Source: Daphnia pulex
Lineage: Eukaryota > Arthropoda > Branchiopoda > Diplostraca > Daphniidae
DNA length: 64,000 bases
NCBI RefSeq assembly: GCF_021134715.1
Contig: NC_060025.1
Location: forward strand, 5,208,001 to 5,272,000
Direction: 5' to 3'
The notes beneath the pieces are model-generated. The model saw nothing but the letters and a program-made list of their open reading frames with translations. It did not search any database and was not told where the DNA came from. Positions 23,348 through 37,100 of the stretch are shown piece after piece. The translations under genes and the position numbers were made by a program. Within the stretch, counting starts at the first letter, position 1. Each line of letters opens with the position of its first letter.

Positions 23348-23942
23348 CAGAGTCGGGCGGAGCGCGCTCTGAGCTTGAGCGAAACAGGAGAGCGCTCGAT
23401 TTTAAAAAACGCGAGCTTGAGCGGAGACCTACTGAGCGGCTCGCTCGAACGCGAACGCCATTTCTATTAGTCAGAAATAAAAAAATTTGGTCCAAACTTA
23501 GTGCGCTATCAATGAACACAATATTTTTTAATCTTTTCAGCACTACGGGACTCATTTTTGTTCCAAAACGTTCAAATTTATCGGACAGTAATTTTGACAA
23601 ACTTGTGTTTTTGAAAAAAAAATGGAATATCTTCTCGAAACTGGTAACTTTGCCCATCAAAAACTAGCTAAAAGCTAGCAAGTTGAACCCTTTTAACTTT
23701 TTAAGTGTAGGAATTAGGAAGTTGTAATACCTATAACCTACTGTTATCGCTTTTAAGAGGAGTAAGAGGAGAAAATACAAGTTTTTGACAGAGATTTTTT
23801 TGTGTGAAGAGCGCGAGCGGAAAACGAGCGCGAGCGCGCTCGCTTTTTTTGGGGTGAGCTTGAGCTAGAGCGCGCTCACTTTGAGGAACTGAGCGGAAAG
23901 CTCAGAGCGCGCTCGCGTTTCAGTGAGCGATGCCCGACTCTG
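23348..23942. mobile_element. hAT-type miniature inverted-repeat element
   Basis: The ends are CAGAGTCGGGC (23348) and GCCCGACTCTG (23942), flanked by a perfect 8-bp duplication ATAGCCAA (23340-23347 and 23943-23950). An 8-bp duplication and a CAGAG-type end are hallmarks of the hAT superfamily. Both subterminal regions are unusually rich in GAGCGCG/AGCTTGAGC motifs in opposite orientation. There is no transposase, so it is non-autonomous. Confidence 0.85.
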
Positions 23943-23950
23943 ATAGCCAA

Positions 23951-25160
23951 AGTTTTAATAAAAGATTAATTAATAAAGTAGCTTAAGTTTTTATTGTAGT
24001 TTTCTTTATGCTTTATTTACTTTGTATGCGATATTTTTTCATTTCAAGTTTTGTTTTTAGATTCAGTTTGTATGTTATTATTACTCTTTAAAAAATACCG
24101 TGCACGGGGATCGGGGGGGGGATTCATTTACTGAAGCAAACAAAAACCCATTATAAACATAATGGGATAATCAGAAACCAACAAGAGTGCCTTTTCTTTT
24201 TGGAAACCAAAACGCAAGAACCACTTTAGCCACTATATGGAGCCAGCAACGTCACCCGTCGAGATGTATTTGATTTCTCCATTCAGTCCAGATGGATTCT
24301 CTCTGCTTATGAATTGTTAGACACGCTTGAACGCTAAGTAAAGGACTGAAACAATAGGTGATATTTCTTGTTTCTTTTTCCATTTTTAGACCATTATATA
24401 CAGCACTTATAAAAAAGAACCATACTAGTATTTTCCCGACCCTTTTAACATATATCCCCCGCTTTTTTATTGTTTTAATTAATTTTGACGCAATCGATAA
24501 TAGTAAGTCGACGTTGTTTAGTAGTGTAGACAGCGTATGGTAGGAGGAATGTTTAGTCTACCACTATGAATCATTTTCCTTTCCATGACTGTTAAAAATA
24601 AACATTCAATATTTGGAAAAACACATCTTTATCGGATTATTATAAACTCTGTTAGGCTACTATGTTATTATAATCCGTGTTAAAAGGGAAAAAAATTTAG
24701 GTTTCAACTAAGGTTCAAAAATAATAATAAAATAAAATAAAAAAGATAGACAAAAAGTGTTGCTGATTTTAGTCGATTTATTTCATTCCATTTTTTATTC
24801 ACTAAACAGCGACGCAATGTTAGGGATAGCTAGAGACAACTAACCATGCTTTGGTTACGATTATATCTATTTCAACATGTGTACCAAAGTGCAAGTGACC
24901 TTATTTATAATTACGACAAAGTTTGGTAATGAACAACAAGTGGAGTTGAACCCAAAAAATAAAGAAACACATGATGAGAAACGGATCGATAAGCTTTTGT
25001 CATCAAATAGAGTTGAAAGGATAATTTGTGGAAAACACGTTGATTGGAGAGCTGTAGAAAAAGCAACGCACAAATAAAAGCTGCGTGATTGTAGAAATCA
25101 TGATTAGCGACAGAATGATAATCATTAATCACCATACAATTGATTATTTCAACGATAGAA
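23951..25160. other. Intergenic, filamin downstream region
   Basis: AT-rich, with short open frames only. A run of G near 24112 and a small block of A-rich simple sequence near 24720 are the only landmarks. I see no gene. Confidence 0.5.
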
Positions 25161-25164
25161 CATT

Positions 25165-28100
25165 TTACAGTTGCGCCTGAGAACCTCGCCAAGAAACTGC
25201 GCTTAGATTCATCTGTCCGAATCCTGTAGAATATCCCATACTCCCGCCATAAAATTCGCTCCCAACATTGTTCCCTTGTTGAGGAGAGTAGCCACCCTGA
25301 AAAAAAAGGAAGTCAAAGTTAGCATGGTTAACTTGGCTCACGATTATTTTCGTAGCTTAATTTTGTTTTTGTTTTTTGCAATACTAGAAACGAAAAACAT
25401 AGTCGTGCAAACAGTAAGTAATCTGGATTTTAAGCGAAACGTATCCAGTTTTAAAATGAACGGATTATCAATGTTTATTATCATGTTAATTGCTCAACGG
25501 CTCGCTAAGGAACGTGGAAAAATTTTCAACCATTTAATGATTTTACTACCTGAACAAATCGCCCGAGTTCTTCTTGCGTGTCAAAAATCATGACGTTGAA
25601 AGGAGAACCCGGGACATGTTCTCCGGACCAGCGCACTTCAATTCGGTAATCTCCCGGCTCCGTCGGATCGTATTTACATACTATCGAACGATCTTTCTGG
25701 TTTTCTCTTTGCATTTCAACTCGGAATGCACCTAGTAAAAGAAAAATGTAATTATTTTTGCAATCCTAAAATGATTGATTATGATGTTTTGTATACGAAA
25801 ACTATTACAAAAACTACGCTAGAGCAACACCAACAGATAATATGGAATAAAAAAAGAAATTACTACCTTTAGGCCCGCGCACTCGAACCGTTAACTGACC
25901 AGCACCAGCTCCTCGGGTATCACACAAGAACCGGCTTTGAAAAGTCGCCAAAACACCATGCTCAATACCTGGGCCATGCACTCTCACTTTTGTTGCGTCT
26001 GGGGCACCCATTACACGCAAATTGAACGGACTTCCATTGACAGGTTGACCTTTAAACAAATACAAAAACAAATACAAAAAAAATGCAAAAAAAAAAAAAA
26101 AACATTAAGAATCACTACTACATCTTGAAACTTTTTTCGACGTTTTTTGTTGCTCGCAAATTAGGAAGATAGGCAAATTTTTACTTTAATCGGATTTTAG
26201 TCATTTTATAAAGGTTTACATTTTTATGCGGAATTTTTAATAAAATCGAAACTATTTTATTACTACGTGGACAAGTGTAATAACAAAATCTAGCATAATT
26301 TCTTAGGTTTTCAAAAAAGAATATTTAATTAAAAATAAGAAAAATACTGAATGGAATGGGGAAATGAGTAGTTAGTACCTCCGTATTTTATGTTTAGGGT
26401 GTGACGACCGTGCTCTTGTGGTTTGATAAGTAAACTGTAAGTTCCGTCGCAGTGGTCAAACAATTCACAAAAAGCCACTTTATGTGGGCCAACACACTGA
26501 GCGGCAAGTTCACCTGAAAATTAACATAAAAACACAAAACGTCAAAGAAAATAATAATTAACAAATTTAATAAGATTAAAAATGACTTCTTCAACCGCAC
26601 TTAGAATCAGAATTTCCACTCGAATGTTTCCTACCTATTAATACTATAGCTAAAAGATAGTTTTAATGAAAGACTAGCAAAGACTTACCAGGGCCAGAGT
26701 TACGCGTGTCAATAAAACTCTTGATTTCTCGGCCCAAAATTCCCCATTTAAGTCCTTCGCCGGAGCAAATAACTTTAGAGGCATCCACAGTCGAATTGAC
26801 AGTGACTTTCAGAGGGCACCCCTTGACCTGTCTATATTTCATAGTGTAAGTACTCAAATTAAACCCGCTGCACGATGAAAAAAATATAATAATCGCGTAT
26901 AATACCTTTCCGCCCACATGACGTTCAACAGGTAGACACCAACAGTATCTGGCGTGTAACTAGCTCTATACATGTTGTTGCCAATCAAAGTTAGTGTCAC
27001 GTTCAAATCCGTTTTGATACCAGTCATTGTTACTTCGGGAATTCCTTTTAAAAACCGAAATTCATTCATTGACATCGCGCAATAAAAACTATATCAATAA
27101 TGTGAATACCTGGGCCGGCCCGTGATCCGTCGATAGTAAATTCAGCTTCGGTGTCTGTGATGGCTTTGGCTAGGCCTTGGCCCGTCAGAATCACCTTATG
27201 ATCACCCCCACTACTCGAGCTGCTGATGCTGCTGGCCCGAGATTTGTTGTGCAAGGTGCGATTATTTTCCTCGGACGGGAGATCGATGCTGATCACTCCC
27301 ACAACAGGGGAGTTGGGTAAAGGTACGCGGTTCCAGGTGAACTTGATGGAATATTCACCTACTTCCATCGGAGTAAAACCCACTCGCGTCCGATGAGGCA
27401 TAGGTGTTTCGACATTTGTCTTAATTAGGCCTGACGGACTCCTGATCTCAGCCAATAACATGCCTATAGTAGCGTTTGAAAACAAAACAAATAGGAAATA
27501 TCCGAGAGTAAAATAAAATACCCAAAATGATATTTGGATTTGTTTAAGCAACCTGGGCCAGCGTCCAACGTATCGAAACTAATTTTTTTTTCTTCGCCTA
27601 AAGTGAGAATCAATTTGTTTTTGCTATCTGTCAGCGACTCCCAGCCACCGATGACACGCACTTTTCGCGGATTGATTACTCTCGGATGAAAAGGTGAACC
27701 GTGAATATCTCGGCCGTTCCATAAAACCCGAACGTCAAAAATGCCGACTTCTTGAGGTGTATAACTCGCTCGAAACACACCGATGCTTTCTTGTAAAACT
27801 TGACATTTGCAGATGCTATCCGGTCCGTCGATCTTAAAATTTACGAAACGTTAGATATTTAGTTTGATCAATAGATTCATTTTTTTTTTTTTTGTTCACT
27901 CACCTGGATGGTTGGTTCGCCAACAAGTCCCCTGGCGTCAATCGTGAACTGAGAAGGCAATCCTTCGATACCATGAAGTAAACCTTCGCCGTGGGCTTTA
28001 GCCAATCCTTCTTCTTCGGCGACGAAAATGAAAGGTGATCCTGGAATGGCTTCGCCGCCACAAATGACGTTGAAACTATATTTTCCGGGAAGAGTTGGGT

Positions 28101-31100
28101 GGTACTCTACCAAATCCCCTTCGCCGTTTTGAAGCGATTTGACTTCAAGTGGCAACTCCTTCGATGTAGGTGTCACCACTGTTACGTCGATGGCAGTCAT
28201 TCCGGCTTCTCGTTTGCGGACTAATTGAGGAGAATGAGACACATCCATTATCACTCTCACTCTACAAAATCTACACTAAATTGTCTTTACTTTGGAAAGA
28301 TATGGGCTCGTGAACCGATACGTTAGCACTCCGCACATTGTCGACCGTTACTTTCTGGGCGTCATAAGCCTGAGCAGTGAAAGGCGATCCGCGAAGTGGT
28401 TTGCCATCATAGAGGACATCTATCCGATATCCTCCCGAAACGGGTGGTGTAAACTGGGCCAGTAGGTTGCCATCTTTCTGCTGATAACATCGAACTGGAA
28501 CAGCCATGTCTTGAGGACCGGCTACGACCACGTCAAACAGTTTGGTGCTACTTCCACGCGTGTCGATAATGAAAGAGTTGATGTGACCGGTTCGACACTG
28601 GTACAAACCCGTTCCATGAGCCAGTATTTCTTTGCCCAAATATGGATTTTTCACTTTCAGTTCAAAAGGGCAGCCTGTTTGACACAAATGTAGTTGAACA
28701 GATATTTCAACATTTTTGTTGACGGTGTAACACTTTTTACCTGAAGCATGAACTCCGCTATATCTCAAATCCACTCGGTGTGGTATGGGCAGTTTTGGGA
28801 AATAGATTACTTTTAAAAGTCCATTGCCAAGATTTTGGACGTTGTGCTTGACGCTTTGATTCGCGGCTCGAAGAGCTACGTGCAATGTTCCACGACCCGC
28901 TTCCGAAGTGTCAACTGCGATTCACAAAATACGGAAATTTGAATGTTACTTACAATTGATGGCAGCTGAGAATTTTTAGATTTTTACGGATGAAATAGCT
29001 TTCTTTCCCAGCATAGGCTTCATGGACCTCAGAAATACGGACAGAGGCTGGATCGGTGACCTCAACGTAGAATGGGTGTTCGGTGATTGGCTTGCTCTGA
29101 TGAGAGATCTCGACACGATATGTACCAACCACTTCGGGTTCGTACTCTACGCGATAGAAACCGTTTTTCATTCTGGTAATCTGGCTGCTGATTATGTTTC
29201 CACCAGGTCCTTTAAAATAAATCGCAATTCATCAACTAGCTCAATGGAGGACATTTGCGTCTATTTAAAAGAGTTGAACACTTACCAACGATTTTGACGT
29301 CGACCAGACCATCCATTCCGTTCGTGTCTATTTCAAAAAATGCCGGTGCTCCAAGAGCAACCTCTTTCAAACCATCTCCGTTGGCAGTTGCCTGCTTCGT
29401 TTCCTGTGGTGCTCGGATAGCCATTCCAACGGTTTCCCCATCATCGGAGATCTCACACTTGAAAGGGCTCCCTTGAAAATAAAAAATAAAAGTGAATCTC
29501 GGCCAAAGTAAAATGAAATGATTCAATTCGTTGTTTACCTGGAACGTCTTCATCGTTGAAGGTAATGTTGACGAAATGAGGAACGGCTTCCTGCGGGATG
29601 AAGGTGACGTCATAGAGACCACGACTTCGTGCCCGGACGTCGGCTTTAACCGAGGACTTTGTAGTTGTCACAACAAGTTCCAGAGTGCCTTCGCCAGCTT
29701 GAGATGCATCGACGGTAAAAGTAATTGACTGACAGATCTGCAACAAAGTTGCAATACAAATGTTGAGTCACATTTCAAATATTACAAACAAAAATCGATG
29801 AATACTTTTGCAGAACCCAATCCGGTGACTAAGACTTTCGACACATCGTAGATATTACAGACGAACGGACTTCCTCCAACCGGTTCATCCCCATTCATCA
29901 TTACTGAAACTGTATGGGGACCTGGTAAGACCAAAATTCATAAAACTTATCCGTTGGAAAGTTGGTCGTCGAAGATTGCACTCACCAACTTCAAAAGGGA
30001 GGAAATCGGCTTTAAATTTGCCCCCTTCAATGACTTCTAGGTTGACAGGTATATCTTGGCCGCTAGTTGAAATGACGCTGACTTTACAGTCCGACATTTC
30101 AGCTCCGCGTGAGTCGATTAACAAAGAGGCGGGCTTATTTAGCGGCGACATTTTGACGCCAGCTCCCGACACCAGAATTTGATTAGCGTCTGTCACTCTG
30201 CAAGTGAACGGTGACCCTAGAAAATCAAACACGAGTTATAACAGTCACATTTTAGATAGAAAATAAATGTCAGTTCACCTGGAACAGCCTCTCCATTGAA
30301 TCGCACACTCAGCGTGTGTGGAAGGGGCTCTTGAGGTTTGAAGCTAACTTTGAATTTTGCATTGCCTTCCGATTGAACGTAATTCGGAACGTGTCGGCCA
30401 TTAACGGAAACAATAATCTCCAAGTTCCCGGCTCCCGCTTGACTGGCATCGACTGCAAAGAGAAGAATCGTTCAAAACTGTTTTTTTTTTTCAAGTGGCA
30501 TTAAAAACTTACTACTGAAGAAAACAAATTTCCCAACAACTCCGTTGTTGACATCAGTGACACGGACTTTTGCCGAATCGTAAGCTTTGACGGTGAACGG
30601 ACTTCCATGAATAGGAAGATCCGCGTATTTGATTTCAATATTGTGGTCACCTAATGGTTAAATATTTTGTCTGAAACAATAGTCTTCAGACCGAAGGTGA
30701 AATATTTACGATTTTGTGTCTTACCGACTTCGTTGGGCATGTAGGTCACCGAATAACGAGATTCTGTTACAGTGTCAATCGCCGAAGGAACTACACGGCG
30801 TGACGGTGAAAGGACGCGGACGTCCAGAGTGCTTGGCTGGCCTTGAATGTCAATAAGGAAGGAGGCTGGGCGGTTGACGGATGTTTTTTCTAGTCCATCA
30901 CCAGTAACGCGGACCTGGCGTGAATCGATTACTTGGCAAATAAATGGACTCCCTATTGAAGTAAAATCAAGAAATATTAGCAACTTTCTTTTAACTTGCA
31001 CAATTTCTTTTTCTTTTGACCTGGAACGTTTTCTCCGTTGAATTTAAGCTCTACTTCATGTGGCTTGGGATCTTTAGGCGTGAAAGAAATGGCGTAAGTA

Positions 31101-34100
31101 TGTAGACCGTGTGCTTGAGCCGACGTAGGGACCTGGCCACCGTTCACGGTAACTTCCAAATTGCCGGGTCCGGCTTGGCTGGTTTCAACTTTAGCCCATA
31201 CGTGGTAAGAATCGAATTGAATATTTAATGAAATATTCATCCAGTTGTAAAATTCTCATCATAAGAAAAAATATAAATGTTGGAATTTACCCAAGAAGGT
31301 GACCGGCTTTCCTACTACGCCTTTTGCAGCTTCTTTGACCTTAATGGCCGTCACATCGTACACCTTGCAACTAAAAGGTGATCCAGCTACAGGCTGTCCC
31401 TCATAAAGGACATGAATGCGATGCTCGCCGGCCACTTTGGGTGTGAATTCCGCCTGGAACGTTTGGTCTCCATTGTCTTTCACTTGAGCGGCCACCGTAT
31501 TTCCCAAAGATGGCCCTGCATATAGTCGTGCACAAGCGTCGTACGTATTAACGTTGCATCTTTCATTAAAACGTAAATGTCTCGTTTCCACGTGGGGTTT
31601 AATAGCGGCAAATAGTTTGGTAATTTATAACACCACAATCTAAATCGACATCTGCGAAGTAGTTAATGCAAAAAGCGTTCAAGCACGTAAAAAAAAATTC
31701 AGGTCATATTTGTCAGTCTCTCTTTTTTTTTGGCCACGCGTCACTCGATATTCTTTTTAATAAAATAAAAAAGGATGCTGGGAAAGTCTTGGATTGCAAA
31801 ATAACGATGAATATAAACTCGACAACAGTTAATTCCTGAAAGGGTAAAATATGGACAGACCACCAAGTTACATTGGTAAATAAAGGGAGTAAAAAGAATA
31901 AGAAAAAGGGAAAGTAATGCAAGAAAGGTTGTTTTATGCCTAATGAATATTTGGGGAGGGGGGGGATAAGTAGGAAATAAGAAAGTCACGTCAAGGTCTA
32001 ATAGTCTCTCAGTCGGTACGGAGAGGATCCTGGAACAGAAAAGAGAAAGAAGATGCTAAAACTGGATTCTGTTCTTCTTCTCATCTCCTCTAATAATCAG
32101 AGATGAAGACTCTATAACGATAGTCAAATCAAGAAATCGGCTTTTCCATCCATTAATTATGAGCTGATGAAACACCTTTTCAGGTGGTGCAACTGACTAA
32201 AAAAGATTATAGACATTCAGCAATTGAGCGAATGAATTAGAAGATGTTGACGTCTTCTGAAATGGACAGTAACTTGAAGGATACATCAGCGATATTTCAA
32301 ATTGAATTTGATATCAATCAAATATGCGTTGTGCATTTTTACTCGATGCAAAACCACAAACCTTCAACGTTAATTTCAATATCCTCGACGCTTCCCGTGA
32401 CGTTGCTCAACTTGAAATACGAAGTTTTGCCAACAGCGGAAGAAGCTAGCGATTGGCCACTGACGACGATGCGGTCAGGTTCGGTGAAAACAGGTGCATT
32501 GAAAGGCGATCCTGTTGGAATTTTAATGTTAAATGATCATCCTATGAGTTAGCGAATGAATTGACGTCAGCTCACCTGGCACTGCTTCCTTATTAAATGT
32601 AATGGTGATGACGTGATCAATAGCCTCCAAAGGAACAAAGCTGACTGCAAAGCGAGCACTTCCCTGAGGATGGACTTTGGTTGGAATGTTGCGTCCACGC
32701 GCACTAATGGTGATCTCCAAATTGCCTTCTCCAGCTTGACTGGCGTCCACTGTTAAATAGATTTTAAGTCGGCTGAGCTTTTTCTTTCACTTAACTCAAC
32801 ACAAAGCGTATCCCCCCCTCCCACAGCGTAATTTGTCCAACCCAAATCTGTTTACCTGTGAATTGCAAATTCTTTCGAAGCACGCCGGTTGGCATTGGAC
32901 TAACGTAGACCTTCTTTGAGTCGTAAACTTTGCATACAAATGGCGTGCCGGTGACCGGTAAGCCGTTGTAGTCAACGCTAATTGTGTGTGAGCCAACCTC
33001 GCGTGGGCTGAATTCGGCTGTGAAAGTATTGCGTGCACCACCCGATATTTTCACCGGTAAATTTGTAGTTGGACCTGGTCAAGAATTACCAAAATGATAA
33101 GATACGACGTGCAAGTTGAATTCATGTTTAATCCTTCGCTCGGATTCTTTTTTTGAGAAAGAGACATGTTCTTGTAAGGACTCACCTTTGACAGCCACAG
33201 CCAATTCGGAATTAGCAGTCCCATCAACGGTGATTTCAAACTGAGCGACTTCTCCCGCGGCCACTAGTTCCATGTTACGCAAAGAAACGGAAACTCTACT
33301 GGTGTCGGCTATCTTGCACACGAATGGACATCCTGCAAATGAAAAGTGATTATTATTTCATTCATTCAAAATCATCTCAACTTCTTTTCTACCTGGCACT
33401 GTCTCTCCATTGAATTTAATCTGTTAAGAAAATAAAAAAAATAAAAAAAAATAATAATAATAATAAATCAAAAAATCAATTTCCACAATTTCCACACAGG
33501 CACCACATACAAACACTAAGGAAATTATTTTCTCCCTTGCAGGCATACTGTTATTATTGGCTTTAATGAAATAGTGGGTAGGAATGTCGTGTGAATGATT
33601 GGCTTACCTCGATGGTGTGAATTTTGGCTATTTCAGGTGTGAAACTAACTAAGCACTTGCCACCTCCAAGCACCTGGACGTGATTAGGCACCTCTCCGTC
33701 GTTGATGGATATTTCCAACTGACCCTCGCCAGCTTGGCTGGCATCCACTAATGAATTCGAAATTTTCGATTAGAGTCAAGTGAGAAAAATGTGGAAATGC
33801 AATGAAGACGGACCTCTAAATTGGCATGGCTGACCGACGGCGCCATTGGTAACATCGGTGACACGAATGAGCGAGCTGTCGTAGGCTTTGGCCACAAAGG
33901 GGCTGCCCTGGATCTTGAGTCCGTCGACACTGATGTCTATTAAATAGCTGCCCACTTCGGAGGGATTGAATTCGACGCGGTGCACTTGGCTGGTGGGTCC
34001 GTCGACGAGACGGGACGAGAGTTGTCGCTTGGAGGGACTGGTGATGGAAACGGCGGCCGCGTCTCGGCTCTTGCCGTGCAAATCCAAATCGAACGAGGCG

Positions 34101-37100
34101 ATGTTGCCCGCTGCGAAATGGCGCACTCCTTCACCTCCGATGACGGCTGGTTTGATGGCGGCGTTTGACAGCATCGTTGTAGATCCCTCCGACACTTCTA
34201 CTTCCCATGGGCTCCCTGTTGGCGCAAACATCACATCGTCACAGACGGTTCCAATCAAAACCAAATCGGACGAGATCAAAACAAGCGGGATTTCTCCTAG
34301 ATTAGATTCGGCCTAGATTTCTGTATGGGACTGCTGCTCTAGACCTGTTGGCTTCGTTCAACACTTCAGGGCCTGTCTGTTCCACAGAGTAAATGGAAGC
34401 AAACAGAGCGAAACCAATTTGGTCACGTTACCGTTTTAAGCAGTCTTCTCGAAATCGGAATGTACGTTGATTTGTGATGGACAGAAAGTGCATGGGAAAA
34501 TTGGAACTGATTTTTTCTTGCCAAAGTGGAATAATAATTTGAGAAACCGAACTGTTTGCGGGTAAACACAGGTGAGTGAGTTGGTTCGTCTACTTCCCAG
34601 AAAAGGGCAGCCAGCTGGGGCGTGCGGCAAGTCACCATCGATCTCGAGCTGCGCTGCTACATAAGCGCATCCTGACCCACAAGAATCGCTGGAGAATGGA
34701 AGACATGAGAAGAAAAAAGAACCGTTGCTGCATACCCTCCGGCCATTCCAGCACACACACACACACACACACAGGTAGGCTTCACTCTTTTTCTGGTGCT
34801 GCCACAATCTTTCCCCTAGTCTTCACGTATATACTCCACACAGCAACTTTAGCTAACGGGTCGGGTGGGGCTTCTTCGTCCTTAGACGAGGTATAACAGT
34901 CCCCCAGGTTCACAATAGCAGGTCACTAGAAATACCTTCGCTCATTTTCTGAATGCAAACAATATTTTTTGTTTCCCTCCCACCGGTCCTTGATGATAAA
35001 TAATAGTTGACAAAAATACATGTTTACCAGTATTTACCAGTGTTATCTGGTTGGATTAAGGAAAACAACTAACTGGAATAAATAAAAATCCCGGAAACGG
35101 TGGTTTTTCACGCAAATGCTTTCCATGCTCCGGCATGAGGAAAGAATTTTCGTTCAAAAAAGAAAAAAGAAATAAATAGCCGACGTGACTGGCATATCAA
35201 AATAAGTATAGCTCGCAGTCGGCAGAGCGGTCAACCGATTGATTTCCTCTTTTCAAAAAAATGTGTTTTTTTCCCTCTATTTCTTAAGCTTAAACTAACT
35301 GTCTGGTTAGCCTTTTTAAATAAAAAAAAGAGCACGTCCATATCCTCGAATAAAAAGGTCAATTCCAAAGACCTTTTAAATTCCAAAGTTCAGTGAATCA
35401 TCGAGCCCCACACGAGCTACAGATTGATAGTCTGTCTGTTCCTGGTCCAGTAAAAAAAGATAGCTCGATTGTATAGTTGCATTATATGCTAGCAAACAAA
35501 GTTTTTTCCTACTGCCGCCATTGTCGAGTTCAGTGTGGGTTGAACAAAACGTGAGTGTACGTGCGTGGACAGAATTTGGGAGTTGTCAAAATCGTAACTT
35601 TATTACCTGTTGAAGAGAGAGAGTTATTCGTCTGCTCCCGACAGATCAAATAATTTGGATAAGTACGTAATCCGTTAGAAGAGTGCAGCACGATTTCACT
35701 GTGAGCAGCTCGCTCAAATTAAAGCCTTAATATCTAAACAAGTAAACAGCCGAAATTCACCAAACTATTTCCGTATGTCTTGTTGAACTCAATTTGGCAT
35801 ACGGGTCTTGGCTTCAGTGTAGCGGTGGCAGTAAGTCAACAGAGACTGGACTGGGTTGGAACGTCAAACGCTAGCTAGAAGCAATAGACTTTTTGCTAGA
35901 AAACCGGTGAGTGTGGGTGCAGCCCCTCTCTACTACTCCTCCTCCCCTCCCCCTCTCCCAAAACAGAGACAGGTACGTAGAAAGGTGGATGGAGGAACAG
36001 GAAGGAAAAGTGAGGGGGAAAAGAATAGATAAATAGGGCAAACCAAAGGGGATGATGAAAGCCGGTGTAAGCCAAACAACTAAAGAACTCTTTTTTTCCA
36101 AGAGAAGAGGTAGACTTGTGTAACAGCAACTGCAACCCAATTGGGATACCTCCTCTTGAGGCGTATTTTAAATTTACCAGAGGTATTATAGCCCCCCGAA
36201 ACACTTGCAGTCTAAAAAAAGGGATTTTAATTGACTCATTTCAAAAACAAAAAACATGATCGCCAACATTCGATATTGTTGCGCCGTATTTGAAGAAAAA
36301 GAATGAATCAGAGGAAAAACTATTGTTCCATTCCAAAAACCTTTGTCTACCTCTCAACATCAATACAGTCTTTTAAGGTGTTGTGTGTTAACTGCTTTTA
36401 CATACCTCGTACGGTTTCGCCGTTGAATTTCATCTGAAAAACAAAAGAGAAAAAGGAAATGCAAATTCAATTCTTCATTTGGAAACGCAGTGAACACGGT
36501 ATTTTGAAATACATGATGGACTTGAAAAGAATTGTAATTTCATTGTAAATTCTTAACTCGGTTCAACCGAGACAAATGAGCTTTCCGTTTCAAATTAGGC
36601 TAGTACTGTAAGTACTCCTATGCATTTAGTCAGGCCATATCAAAGCAAGACATTTACGCAGAAAAATGTCTTGCACAGATTTAAAAGCCAGAAGCTATAA
36701 GGGAAAATTCGGAAAATGTGATTTAGATCGCTCTTAAAAAACATACCTCAATTGTGTGAACGGTGCTTTGATGAGGCACAAATGAGGCCAGGAAGCATTG
36801 ATCTCCAAGTTCACGGACGTAACTCGTCACATGTCCTCCATTCACCAGAATCTCCAAATTTCCTGACCCGGCTGTCGAACCGTCAACTGTTTAAAAATTG
36901 GAAAAAAAAAGAGTACCAGTATCATTTTTTCTGTCACGTCATATGATCGGGGATATTGAAATGAGACAAAAAAGTCACATACTTTCAAATTCTACGGGCT
37001 TGCCAACGACGCCACTAGGGACTCGTCCGACGCGGATTTCTTCTGCGTTGTAGGCGAAACATCTAAAAACCAGAACACAAATGAAATCTTTTGGGATAGT

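Noticed and set aside
34436..34896. Overlapping open frames around the (AC)n repeat inside filamin
   Set aside because: They are created by the dinucleotide repeat. The region is an intron of filamin.
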